Part shown: in pieces, positions 9,786-20,384 of the stretch
Layout: each line of letters starts with the position of its first letter
How positions within the stretch are numbered: position 1 is the first letter of the stretch
Assembly (NCBI GenBank): GCA_964058805.1
Contig: CAXKVV010001712.1
Span: forward strand, 1 to 30,088
Direction: 5' to 3'
DNA: 30,088 nucleotides
From: Schoenoplectus triqueter
Lineage: Eukaryota > Streptophyta > Magnoliopsida > Poales > Cyperaceae
The notes under the pieces: model-generated
Databases searched by the model: none
Told to the model about the DNA's origin: nothing
Seen by the model: the letters and a program-made list of their open reading frames with translations, nothing else
Program-made: the position numbers and the translations under genes

Positions 9786-11210
9786 GAGTCTTGACTTTCA
9801 CTTTAAAATTTGAAAATTAGAAAAATATCATTTCAAACTTCAAAATTAGTTTAATGCCGCTATAAATTCAAATGGATTAATTTTTATAACTATATAAAGA
9901 TATAATTTAAATATTAAAAATATAATAATATATTTAGTAACTAAAATACCCCTACCTTCATTCCTTAGTGCCTTTTTCTCAGCCGAATCCCAAGTCGCAA
10001 CAACAAAAACAGAGATACTGCCAATGAAGAGAATTGACAAGCGTGTTCTTGCATCTTTTACAAATAGAGGAGAGAAAATGAGTTCAATTCAGAATTAACT
10101 CAAGTTCATGCTCTCGTAGTTCATGTAGATCTTAGAATGCATACAAACTATTCTCATCTTGCTCCCAAATTTGCATATATGATAGCATATGTTGTACATG
10201 TTAGCAGGGGCGGATGCAGGATTTTGATCGATGGAACAATTATCGGATTCTAATAGTTTATCGGGTTCAAATTCATTAATTAATCGGGTACTAAATAAAA
10301 AAATAATAATTTAATATGTATCTTATCTAATAAAAAAATTATTAAAATAATAACATTGTATATATTAAAAATAACAATAAAATAAAGCTCAAAATAATAA
10401 ATAATCAAGTTGATGAAGAAAATTTCTGTCTACGGGACTTTATATTTTGATATCTTTATATAATTATTTAATTATGTACGATATTAAATATTTTTTTCTC
10501 AATAAAATTAATCAAAAAATTTAGGAGGCAAAAAAAAATTCCAGAGAGAACAAATTACCGAAAGCATTACTAAAAAGTATTATTTTTCAAAATTTAGAGG
10601 AGCCTGCTCCTGATATGAACCGGATCGGCCCCACATGTTAGAGAGGAAAAGAATACAGCGTACAATCCAAAAATCAGAAACTAAGGATGCATTTCTGTCT
10701 TTCAGAAGTTAACATTAGTGATTTTTTTTTTTACTGGACCAAACCACGATTCCATCATTTGAAACTAAATTGGAGAAAGGAAAGAACAAAAGAAAAAGAA
10801 GAAACCTCATTTTCTGTCTGCCCCGCGAGGGCAGATTGTCATCATCTACTGCTCTTCCTTCCATTCGTCTTTGAGCTCACGGTTCTCCATGTGTGAATTG
10901 ACCTCGTAAACCAGCTCCAGTTCAGCTCCAATCTCAACCTCAGCCAATTCCCAAGTCACGACAACAGAAACCAGAGGAACGGCCGATGAAGTTTGGAGCT
11001 GAATTTGGGAATTGGCTACTTTGCTGAGGAGGACGAAGAGTATTTTAGATATTGAATATATTATTATATTTTTAATATTAAAATTATATTTATTATAATT
11101 ATTATAATGGTAAATTTTAATTTACTTGAGTTTATAGTGACATTAAATTAATGTTGAAATTTAGAGTGTTATTTTTCTAATTTTTAAACTACCGAGTGGC
11201 ACTTAACTAA
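9786..11210. mobile_element. Long-TIR element, MULE-like or composite
   Basis: About 170-200 bases at the left (roughly 9790-9985) recur as the reverse complement at the right (roughly 11010-11205). Matching landmarks are AAAATTAGAAAAATA, TTAATGCCGCTATAAA versus TTAATGTCACTATAAA, ATTAAAAATATAATAATATAT, CTAAAATAC and AGCCGAATCCCAAG versus AGCCAATTCCCAA. Part of the inner text (CAGCC-AATTCCCAAGTC, about 9980 and 10945) is also repeated in direct orientation, so two related units may be joined. Long terminal repeats without a transposase suggest a non-autonomous Mutator-like element, but I could not find the exact ends or a 9-base duplication. Confidence 0.55.
10205..10632. mobile_element. hAT-like MITE nested in the long-TIR element
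   Basis: The 428-base segment begins CAGGGGCGGATGCAGG and ends CCGGATCGGCCCC, an imperfect terminal inverted repeat of the GGGGCGG type known from many plant MITEs. ACATGTTAG is present on both sides (10196-10204 and 10633-10641). Nine shared bases fit an 8-base hAT duplication plus one chance match. There is no transposase and the interior is AT-rich. It is younger than the element at 9786-11210 that it interrupts. Confidence 0.75.
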
Positions 11211-11367
11211 TTTTTACAAAATTTAACCTAAAATTATAAAATAAATAATTAGATTTGATCTATATTATACTGTAGACTTATAGTGCATAATTTTTTTACT
11301 TTTCACTTTTATTTTTTATAAATCAATAAGTTAAAAAATCTATATTTAGAGATTTGCCCACCGATTT

Positions 11368-11373
<6 letters not shown>

Positions 11374-11450
<77 letters not shown>
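11374..11450. repeat. (TA)38 microsatellite
   Basis: An uninterrupted 77-base TA tract after GAGAC and before CACGTAGCC. Its length in the assembly may be unreliable, since such tracts slip in sequencing and replication. Confidence 0.97.
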
Positions 11451-11455
<5 letters not shown>

Positions 11456-12759
11456 AGCCTCAAAAAGTAATTGATCAACTACAATATGTGATGGTTTGCT
11501 CACCGATTGTAATTAATATGCTGACTAATTGGTTTTAACGGTCATTTTTTTATAACACTGATTTGAACCATCTTTTTACTTATAATACAAAATTTGACCA
11601 GTATAAATGATAAGTGTCTTCGGTATATGTATAGTATATCGAAATCTTAACTATCTAAGGATAATGAATGTAAATTGGCTTAAGTTGGATCCCCTTTTTG
11701 CAGGTCTAAGTCTCTTATTTATAGGTCTTTTTTTAGATTAGAAATGAATATGTCGGGACATCGATCTGATCAAACAGTTAGCTTCTATATTTACGGTTAT
11801 GCTAGACATCCGAGATGAATCTTTAATTGGATCTGGACCGCGATGAGACCCAATCGCGTTGGGCCATATCAATAAAAAATAAGCTATAATAAATCTTTAG
11901 CATTATGATCCACAACGTAAATCCAGTAGTACATAATTTTAATTTGTTCATACTAGATACGCAATTAATCCTTGAAAGTCTTTGGCTATATCACAAACTT
12001 GAAATCCAGTTGTCTGGCATGATATTTAATATTATTAGCAACCACTTATCGCCATATACGATCTGAACGCTAATATTATGGCAAGCTTTTTCCGAAGTTG
12101 CCTATTAAGTGCCCAACAAATCGATGGCATTGACCAATGAGGCAATGACTACAAACAAAATTCAAAATGAAGACCAATCCGTGTATAAATGAACCCTATC
12201 GTATAATTCGGCAATAGTAAGACACTAATATGAAAATTCCAGCATTCAAGGGGGGACAAGATATCTTGATGAAAAATTTGAAAGTTTTAGTAAATTTATA
12301 AAATAAAATGAAGTGATTTAGCCATCGAACAATTTTGATTTTAAATAATTTTAATTTCAGAATAAAACTACAACTTATGTTTTTGTATATTAAAGAGATT
12401 TTTAAAGTTATGAATTGGTATAATTTCTCTTTTATTCATATTCTAATTTAAAATCAGATCTACTACTATAAAAATATTATTTTGTCGTAAACGTGTTCAC
12501 GAAAGATGTGTGAAATTAATTTTTATAATTTCATTTTCTGTATGATCAAGGGCGCTCAAGTGTACTACTGAAACTAACATTTTTGTTTATTTAGAATATT
12601 ACCGTTCTTATATAAAATAATCTGAAAATATTATGAGCAACGTAAACAGTCATGTAAACCTTTTCTCCGCGAAGAAAGAATAAGAATAATGTTCGAATTT
12701 CATTAATTGAACTTTGATTTCAGAGTTTAATAAAACCTAAAAATTCATAGCTAATTGTT
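11451..12759. other. Intergenic, no gene seen
   Basis: No frame of useful length. The last 300 bases (from about 12480) may be the body of a decayed copia LTR that ends before the primer-site-like motif at 12791, but no LTR start was found. Confidence 0.4.
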
Positions 12760-12810
12760 TGATTTCTCTTCTTATTACATATTGTTTTCATGGTATCATA
12801 GCCATTAGCC
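12760..12810 (+). mobile_element. Possible Ty1/copia LTR end and primer binding site
   Basis: TTCTCTTCTTATTACATATTG... runs to a CA at 12789-12790, followed at once by TGGTATCATAGCCATTAGCC. This is one substitution from the initiator-Met tRNA primer site TGGTATCAGAGC used by most plant copia elements. An LTR ending in CA just before it is the expected arrangement. No gag or pol remains downstream. The motif is short, so this is a tentative relic. Confidence 0.4.
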
Positions 12811-13422
12811 ACTATCATTATTAGTTTATCATGACGTACGAAATTGTGAGTTGCAGAAATAAAATAAGGTTTGTCGCTAGCTTAACTCCAATATTTTGTC
12901 TTTTACGAATCTCCGGTAATTGTGAAAAAAAATAATTTATAATTTGTCACCAAGCTGTTTTAAACTTTTCTGTCAAATTATATTACTTGCATTATCAGAT
13001 CATTTTTTTTTGTCATGTGAACGAAAGGGATAAACACGTAGGTACTGAAATAGATTGGAGTTAGTGAGCTTAATTAGATATATTTAATTACTCTTTCTAC
13101 CAATTAGCGCCTGTCACATGATGTCCAATTCATACGGTACTATTGTACCACAAGTTGCTTATATTAGAAACAAAATCCGATTGCTCTGACAAATGGGTAA
13201 ATAATGTAATTTATTTATTTAAGACAGCTATTAATCAGACACTAAGAGCGTTTCAATTAAATTTCTTCAGATCCACGGAGTACAGATCCAAACCATATTT
13301 TGTGGCATCTAAGTTATCTGCATTTTAATGAGATCATGTGAACAATGTTATTTTACATGAAGACCCCAGCACTTCTAGCTAACTAAAATTATGGACTAAT
13401 TCGACTAATATGGTTGACCGGA
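12811..13422. other. Intergenic, no gene seen
   Basis: No gene, repeat or structured element recognised. Confidence 0.5.
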
Positions 13423-13423
13423 T

Positions 13424-13442
13424 TAATATATATATATATATA
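13424..13442. repeat. Short (TA)n tract at the edge of the foldback element
   Basis: A pure TA tract that abuts the left end of the foldback element at 13443. See that element for its meaning. Confidence 0.85.
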
Positions 13443-13823
13443 GTAAATATACCGTGAGCTTAAACTCACGGAGGCCTTCCGTGAGCTTAACTCAAAAAAT
13501 ACATCAAATCATCTCCAAATTTTAATTTATCATGCTCATTAAATTCTTTATATGAAAATCTTGTGGGATGCAAAAAATTGAAGCGTTTTGAGCTTTTTAA
13601 GTCACCGTTTTTAATTTTTAAAAATGATGTTGAAAGATTGAATATATTATTATTATTTTTAGAGCTTATTTTCAAAAATAAAAAACCATAACTTAAAAAA
13701 CTCAAAACACTTCAAATTTTTGCATCCCATGAGATTTTCATATAAAGAATTTAATGAGCATGATAAATTAAAATTTAGAGATGATTTGATATACTTTTTG
13801 AGTTAAGCTCACGGTATCTTTAC
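13443..13823. mobile_element. Long foldback MITE inserted in a TA microsatellite
   Basis: Both ends read GTAAA(T or G)ATACCGTGAGC going inward, with one mismatch. The arms are about 130 bases and roughly nine-tenths identical by eye, separated by about 95 bases of AT-rich loop. The left arm has an extra 26-28 bases in which its own tip (CCGTGAGCTTAA) is repeated. TA repeats lie on the left and (CT)n(TA)n on the right, the setting described for Micron-type MITEs of rice, which insert in TA microsatellites; that comparison is from memory. No coding capacity. A transcript through it would make a long hairpin RNA. Confidence 0.8.
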
Positions 13824-13825
13824 AC

Positions 13826-13826
<1 letters not shown>

Positions 13827-13869
<43 letters not shown>
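13827..13869. repeat. Compound (CT)14(TA)7 microsatellite
   Basis: CT dinucleotides (13827-13854) pass directly into TA dinucleotides (13855-13869), immediately outside the right end of the foldback element. Confidence 0.9.
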
Positions 13870-15861
13870 AACTTAGAATTTAATTCATTAAGTATGAATT
13901 CGATTTTGAGTAATTTGAAAAACTAATTTGAAATATGAATTTTGTCAAAAAAGAGAGAAATCCGATCCAAAATTATTTTCATGATATTTCTTTTTATATA
14001 ACTATAATAGTAATACCGCAATAAAAATGAGTATCTATTAAATTTACATTTTTAACTAAATGTTTATCCTTGTTATCGTTATTTAAAAAAATCTTAAAAT
14101 ATTATTTATATATTCTTTATTATCATTCATGATATTATATTTTTATCCCATTTTAAATATCAAATAACTATTATTTAAGTTAGTAAATAATACAACTAAT
14201 TGCAATTAAATATCTAACGGTTTAGATTTATGAACTTATTCATAAATAAATAATTATGCACAACGGACACCAATAACCATAACCATAAGCATTGGATCCC
14301 TCCTCTAATTAGCCTGTCACGATTTGAAAAATTATGATACTATAAACTGAATTGACAACCTAAACAAGATCTGTCTAAACCGATCCATTTGCACTGTTAG
14401 TTGACAAATTATCTTTTTGTTTCCATGACTTGATAATTCCAATATATATTCCCGAGCTATTTTTTTTTTCCAAATTTTCAGATCTCTACCTATAATAGAT
14501 GATAGAAATAGAGGTCTAGCAGGATCAATGTTATAACGACTTAGTTTAATTTACCAAAAATTCTCTGCATTTAGGAAAAGATAAGGCTTCCCAGATTTTT
14601 TTTTTTTGCACCAGCGAATATTTGTCTAGTGAAGTGGTTATACTCTACATTAATGTTCTCACTCTACTGCCAATTGCAATCATAGCGGTAGGCAGGTAGC
14701 ATGCTACCGTTAAGGGGTTATGCCAATACCATCTTTGTTAAATAATTTACCAAATACTCTACGTTGATTAATGCTTCATAGTTTGATTGATTTTGGTACA
14801 TACGAAAAGGACTGTACTTGTAGATCGGCTTCAACCGAATACCGAAACAAAAAAATATATACGTGTTATTAATCAAGTCAAAAGATGCCGCAAATTAAAT
14901 ATGTACCAACCAAATGATTATCACAAATCAAGTAAAGAAGTATTTGGTAAATCAATCATATTATTTGATTCTCCAATCATGCAGTACTTGATTAATTTGG
15001 GTACTTCACATGCATTCTCTCATGACCTCAAAGCCTGCCATGTTCTCTGCTCAAATACTTAATAAAATCCCTTAAGAAGCCGGCTATGTGCATATAAATG
15101 TTGCTCATACCCTTGTAACATTATATTTGTTCTCATAGCATGCAAATAACCAAAAGAGTCCATAGACTTTAACTGCATATATGCGCACCTAAAGCGTTGG
15201 TGCCTTGTGAACGCTATTTTGGTATTATGTAATTGAGAAAGATGAAAGTTTAAGTTATCAAATTTTTAAATATTCATAAAAGATTTTTATTTGTGGTTCA
15301 GATTTGTGACCTCCCATTCAGATGACATTGTCTTTACTACTAAATAAAAAAGTAATCTCAGTATTATATAATATTATGTAATTAGGCCAAAAGATTGAAA
15401 TTAATCTCAATATTATATAATATTAGAGCTATAACTCAGACTTCGTCCCAACAATATAGTTCTCAAATAAATAATTAATAATATAAAATTTTACATTAAA
15501 GAAAATTTAGACATAATATTTTTAAATGTTAAGTAATAATGATAAACATAATAATAAATAATATAATTAAATATATAATAATTTATAAATAATTATATAA
15601 AAAAGAGATCATTTTAAGAGTTAAATTTCATCTTAAGTACATTACATACATTATTTTAAATGAGAAGAAAGAACTATTTTATATGAATCTTTGAATTCAA
15701 GAAGATGAAAAGATTTAAACAAAATCAACGGTGAAGAAAATTAATGATGTGACATACTTGAAAAGTTTGAAAATTTAATTCTCTTTATGTATTAAGAATT
15801 ATATAATTAGGCCAAAAGTTTGACTCTCATATTCTGTAATTAATGATAGAAGTTCTATGTA
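13870..15861. other. Intergenic, no gene seen
   Basis: AT-rich DNA with no supported gene. A 14-base perfect palindrome, GGTAGCATGCTACC, lies at 14695-14708. An open stretch of about 90 codons near 14787-15062 has no ATG at its start and no recognisable motif, so I do not call it. Confidence 0.45.
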
Positions 15862-16053
15862 CTAGATGGTATCCCATCCTCTTCCATCTGGATCTTGTGC
15901 AGCATACATACTCGCTAAACTGGCTATTCCTTGTTTTGCCCGGATACCTATCTTTCTTCGCACGCGCCTAAACACCCTGTACTTGCCATTAGCCCTATTC
16001 TCCAGTAAAAAATAAATAATACATTTTTTAATCATTTTCTTTTGGGAATCCAA
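15862..16053 (-). other. Possible exon or gene fragment, unidentified
   Basis: On the minus strand an open frame ends at a TAG at 15864-15862. Its last 46 or so residues (from about 16000) look like real protein: basic and balanced in composition, with GKYRVFRRVRRKIGIRAKQG followed by ASLASMYAAQDPDGRGWDTI. The DNA is much less AT-rich than its surroundings. A T-rich stretch ending TGGAG lies just upstream on that strand and could be a splice acceptor. No partner exon was found upstream. I do not recognise the family. It may be a captured or decayed terminal exon; chance cannot be ruled out. Confidence 0.25.
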
Positions 16054-17187
16054 GCATATATGCAGAGATGAGTTAACCTAAGAAGATACTGCAATTTGCA
16101 GGTGTAAACAGTAAACTACATGACTGTAACAACGTGACAGCGTGACAACGTGACAACGTTAGTCAGTCAAATGGGAGTAAAAGAGTTCGAGCCTTATTTA
16201 ATTAACAACTGAAACGAAGGAAGCCCTAATCTTAAGCAGGGTAAATCTAGGAGCCTTAAATTGCAAAGAAACATGGGACCCACAATGTGGTTCACACACC
16301 TGAATATACTATAGATATCACATGCCTACGTACAAAAACAAATCAAAATGTAATGTCTTGACGGATTTATTTCCGCTTTAAGCGCTCTTTTAACAGTGTT
16401 TTAGATCATCCAATCAAAATCCAACAAATCGCTCCTTAAAAATAAAGAAAGAAAACTTTCAACAAACCGAAGTACATCAGATATTCAGATGATGGAGCTG
16501 TTACCGAATCCATATCAGCTACCATAATTTTTCTATAGCATTATAGCAACAAAATATCATAATTTCAAATAATAGGATTTCATTTACTAAGCCTAGATTT
16601 TTGGAGTATAGCCATACGGATACGGGTGTTTCTTTTTTGTGAGTCTCATTCATCATGAGATTTTTTTTTACATAAAAGTACGATAGCGGGTGTGAGTTTA
16701 GCAGTTACTGTGTAATATCAAAAGAACAATTACCGGAATTTGAACCAAAATTATAGATTAACATGATTCGGTATATATTTATGATACCATATTTATAAGA
16801 AAATTAGTACTGAAATAGTAAAACTATAGTATAATCAATATAAAACATTTTAAATCCTTAATAGATACACTAATCCCCTCCGATCTACACTAAAAATTTG
16901 ATATCCAATGTCGAATGAGCTATCTGACACATAAATCTTTTTGGTACAATATTCATACCGTTTGATAAAAAAAAAATCACAACGTCAAGATTCATGCAGC
17001 TTTAATTTACAAAAATTTCTTAAGAACATACTAGTCCATGACTTGCGGTACATCGGTAAATGATAAAAATATGGGGATATTTCACAACTATTTATTGTGA
17101 TAATATTAACAATCAATTATATATATACATATATATAAAAAATAAATAATTTTTTTATAAATAAATTTTTAAATTTATGAATTATTA
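16054..17187. other. Intergenic, no gene seen
   Basis: No supported coding sequence. It holds the small ACGTGAC repeat (separate entry) and otherwise plain AT-rich DNA up to the MITE at 17188. Confidence 0.45.
16131..16160. repeat. Three CGTGACA units with ACGT cores
   Basis: AACGTGACAGCGTGACAACG is followed by TGACAACGTT, giving three CGTGACA units about 9-10 bases apart and a terminal AACGTT palindrome. ACGTG is the core of plant bZIP (ABRE/G-box) sites, but no gene start lies near enough to give it a function. Confidence 0.6.
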
Positions 17188-17463
17188 GAGCATCCGCATC
17201 GGTGTCGATTGTCAAAATTAAAATTTTATGCCACGTCATCAAATTGACAATTCATTTTAATAGTGGCATCCCTGAATAGAATGAAGTTGTCAAAATGACA
17301 TTTTCGTAATTAATTTTCTACTTCTGTGCTGACGTGGCTTGTCAAATGGACTGTCAAATTTAGACAATTGTCTAATTTTGCCTAATCTCTGCATCCCTGA
17401 AATTTAAATGACAATTGTCAAATGAGATTTGACAGTCAATTTGACAATGGGATGCGGATGCTC
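17188..17463. mobile_element. Tourist/PIF-Harbinger-like MITE
   Basis: The 276-base element has perfect 13-base terminal inverted repeats (GAGCATCCGCATC at 17188-17200, reverse complement at 17451-17463). TTA stands outside both ends (17185-17187 and 17464-17466), the 3-base TWA target duplication typical of PIF/Harbinger. The ends resemble the GAGCATC tips of plant Tourist-like MITEs. Inside, TTGTCAAAAT and TTGACA phrases face each other, and GCATCCCTGAA occurs twice. No transposase. It lies 966 bases upstream of the SAUR start codon. Confidence 0.88.
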
Positions 17464-17466
17464 TTA

Positions 17467-18428
17467 GTGTTCAAGTTTGATATACTTTGCGTGTCATTTG
17501 GTATTCCAATAAAGACTATCAAATTTATATTATAATTTTAATGTTTAAATTTAATGATATTTGATGAATTATCAAATGATACTCAAATTATAGTAAATTT
17601 AAAATATAATTAATTCATAAGTTTAAAAATATATTTATAATTTTTTTATGAATCTAAATTGCCAAAATAAATAGTGGTCTTGGATATCATCACCTAAAAT
17701 TATACTCGTTAACTGGTTTGCCATGTTTTTTGGTGCATCACAAGTCTCATATGTCATCATAAATTTGCATATTCTATTTAGAGGTTAATTTGAATGCATT
17801 TACTGATTTATCTAAAAATGAAAATAACTGATTAACGAGTTACAGGGTTATGTAATTTTTATATATCGGTTCCATCAAAATAGAAAAAAATTACACAACA
17901 CTGTAAATCGTATAATTTTCTTTTTTTCGTCATTTTTTCTTAATCTGAATTAAGTATGACAGTCAATTGTAATAACATCTAACAGCAGTTGGAACCTAAA
18001 GCATTAGAAAAATTAAAATTGAATACATAAATTAGAATTTTTGTGAGATGTACCGACCAAGTTTGTACTAATAAAAATTCAACTATTAAAAGCTTTGTTA
18101 AACATATATTCTAATAACATCACGCCCCCATCACTCAGTAAGATTCCATAGACGGTTATTCCACTAACACCAAGGACCAACCTTGCAATATTAAAACATA
18201 CCTATTAAATTAATTAACACAACCAAACTCAATCAAATCAGATAAACAATGAAACAAACAAAAAGAGTAAAAAAATAAAAATAAACATTAAATAACTCAA
18301 ACCGATGCCCTTTAAATTGGCCAATCTCCCAATACTACAATCCATCATCTTTCAAACTTCAAAGTACTCTTCACAAAATCCATTCCTTCGAAACTCACTT
18401 TTTTGTGCATCTTCTCTCAAAATACATA
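17467..18428 (+). promoter_or_regulatory. Upstream region of the SAUR gene
   Basis: Noncoding. The 120 bases before the ATG hold TTTAAATTGG (18311-18320), the nearest thing to a TATA box, and a CCAAT (18321-18325), then a C- and T-rich leader typical of plant 5' untranslated regions. I found no TGTCTC or GAGACA auxin-response element here, although many SAUR genes carry one. The transcription start is not determined. Confidence 0.35.
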
Positions 18429-18893
18429 ATGGAGTCAAAAAAGTCCAACAAAATCACAGAAATCGTTAGGCTCCAACAAATGCTTAAGAAATGGAAGAAG
18501 CTCTCCGTCTCAAAAAATGGCACCTCCAGCACTAACAACCCTTCTTCGTCTAAGGGAATCAAGTTCATCAAGCGCACACTGTCGTTCAACGACACATCGG
18601 CATTGTCGTGCGATGTACCGAAGGGACACCTGGCTGTATGTGTCGGCGAAGAAATGCAAAGGTTTGTGATACCAACTGAGTACCTGGGGCATAGCGCATT
18701 CGTTTCACTGCTAAGAGAGGCAGAGGAGGAGTTTGGGTTTCAACAAGAAGGGGTGCTGAGAATTCCATGCGAGGTTGTTGTTTTTGAGAGGATACTTAAG
18801 TTGGTGCAGAATAACAAAGATGGTTATTACTATTGCTCCACGGAGGCTGATTTTGGGTACCCTCAATACTCTCCAAATGCAATGTGTAGATGA
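18429..18893 (+). CDS. SAUR: SAUR family auxin-responsive protein
   Basis: A single-exon gene of 154 codons. SAURs are small plant proteins that promote cell expansion, mostly by inhibiting PP2C.D phosphatases so that plasma-membrane H+-ATPases stay active. The N-terminus (residues 1-24, starting MESKKSNKITEIVRLQQMLK) and residues 44-53 (IKFIKRTLSF) match the longer-N-terminus SAURs such as Arabidopsis SAUR52 and SAUR53. The SAUR core spans about 62-125: VPKGHLAVCVG, RFVIPTEYLGH, FVSLLREAEEEFGF, GVLRIPCEVVVFERIL. The lack of introns is usual for the family. The ATG at 18429 is the first in frame and gives the family N-terminus; G follows at +4. Length is normal, the tail (about 130-154) is variable. 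No neighbouring SAUR copy lies in the window, although SAURs often occur in tandem. The clade is from memory; the family is certain. Confidence 0.95.
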   Translation: MESKKSNKITEIVRLQQMLKKWKKLSVSKNGTSSTNNPSSSKGIKFIKRTLSFNDTSALSCDVPKGHLAVCVGEEMQRFVIPTEYLGHSAFVSLLREAEEEFGFQQEGVLRIPCEVVVFERILKLVQNNKDGYYYCSTEADFGYPQYSPNAMCR

Positions 18894-20104
18894 GAGAGAG
18901 ATGGAAAAGCGTAAAAAGGTTTTTAATTGGTGAGGGATGATTATTTTGTATCTCCCCCCTTCTCCCTGTGTGTATGCTTTGATGATTTAGTTCAAATTTT
19001 AGTTTGCTACGGTTATCTTTTTCACATTTTTTTTTAATAGGCAAAGGATCTTTTCTCTAATTTAATTTTGTGAAAGTGTACTAAGTAGAGGCGGACTGAA
19101 ATGCGGGAGACCTCTGTTGAAATCGAATTAATTTTCTTTTCAGATCTAATTATTTTGCATTGCGTTTTTATTTAGGAAAAATTGATGATTATTGTTGAGA
19201 TTGTAATATTTTTCCTGTTTTACTTTTCTGGAAAAATCTTCTGAATTAATTACAATTTAAACTTCACTGACAATTTTAATGTAATAATGGCACCTCGATG
19301 CCTGTGTTGATGGAACTTGAGAGTTCAACCGCCAATTTTCTCCCAAAATAAATTCTAAGATATGAGTAAAAAAAAAATTATAGATAAGGTTCATGCGTAT
19401 AACGAGCGGATATTATTTCCATTGATATTCGTTTTTCATAAAAAATCATGCCATAACAACTCTTACATAAGCTATATATTATTTAAAAATTCCCAACATT
19501 GCCGGTAATATTAATTCCATCTTACCAAGAAAAGTTGGGGAGCAAAACTCTATATATTGAAATTAACATACTATGTATTGTGGAATTCATAGATTTGAAA
19601 GTGTGTAGCTGAGTTTAATATATATAGATGTAATTTTCAGGAGCTCACTTTCATTGTATTAAACATTATTTGTATCATTCAGATTGAAATTATTTTATGA
19701 GAAATTACAATGTATTTTGATAGTTTTGAATTAAAATGAGTCAGATTGGATGACACAAAATTTTGTAGTTATTGTAATTATAGTCAATGACACAATTAGA
19801 CGCAGTCAATTATCCTCCATTTTTTCTTCAAACAAGACAAATTTATTAATGACTTTATTACATATAATTTTGTTGAAAATGAGCAAACATACTTACTGTT
19901 GACCCTAATTTATTTATGAAAAATTTTACGTTGTTGATCCCACACTCCAAAAATTATAGAAATCAATTCATGGTTATGATGTGTATAGCTTAATATAAGA
20001 ACCAAAAACTTATACAAATCAACTTATAAGTATAATGTGTAATATAAGAACTCAGAATTCTAATCCGGGAGAGAAAAGGTTTCTGGCTCCATAAAAAATG
20101 TGTA
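18894..20104. other. SAUR 3' region and intergenic DNA
   Basis: The first 150 bases are the likely SAUR 3' untranslated region. GATGATTTAGTTCAAATTTT (18981-19000) loosely recalls the DST element that makes SAUR mRNAs unstable, but the match is partial. Near 19955-20045 a phrase of about 45 bases (AAATCAA...AATATAAGAACC) occurs twice with changes. No gene is seen. Confidence 0.4.
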
Positions 20105-20384
20105 TAGATTGATGGTGATTTAAATATCAAGCAATTTCATTATCGTTCGAGAGTTCATAAAAAAATATTAAATTAGAACCATTGTAAATTATATAAAAAA
20201 ATGATGATCTTTGATGGACTATCTAATGATAATGAAATTACATGAAATTTGAATCACCATTAATTTATAAGTAGAAGAACATATATATAAGTTTTTTTCT
20301 ATTTATTTGAAGACTCTTGTCAAAATTTTCAAGATAGCCCATTATCGAGGTAACCCATTGTCAAAATTTTCAAGATAACCCATA
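20105..20384 (-). mobile_element. Foldback MITE, family copy 2 (truncated, inverted)
   Basis: Read on the minus strand, about 165 bases (20110-20275) match the copy at 21895-22060 almost base for base, including TCATTATCATTAGATAGTCC, ACAATGGTTCTAATTTAAT and CTCTCGAACGAT. The end near 20384 carries a duplicated tip (GGGTTATCTTGAAAATTTTG, then GGGCTATCTTGAAAATTTTG). The other end stops at about 20105 without a terminal repeat. So it is a truncated copy in opposite orientation to the one at 21785, some 1.4 kb away. Confidence 0.7.

Noticed and set aside
13487..13705. Minus-strand open frame of 72 codons
   Set aside because: It falls inside one arm of the foldback element; low complexity and no motif.
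14787..15062. Open frame of about 91 codons
   Set aside because: It begins with TTG, not ATG, has no recognisable domain, and its base use is like the surrounding DNA.
18405..18428. Upstream extension of the SAUR frame by 8 codons
   Set aside because: It would start at GTG. The ATG at 18429 gives the family N-terminus MESKKSNKI.
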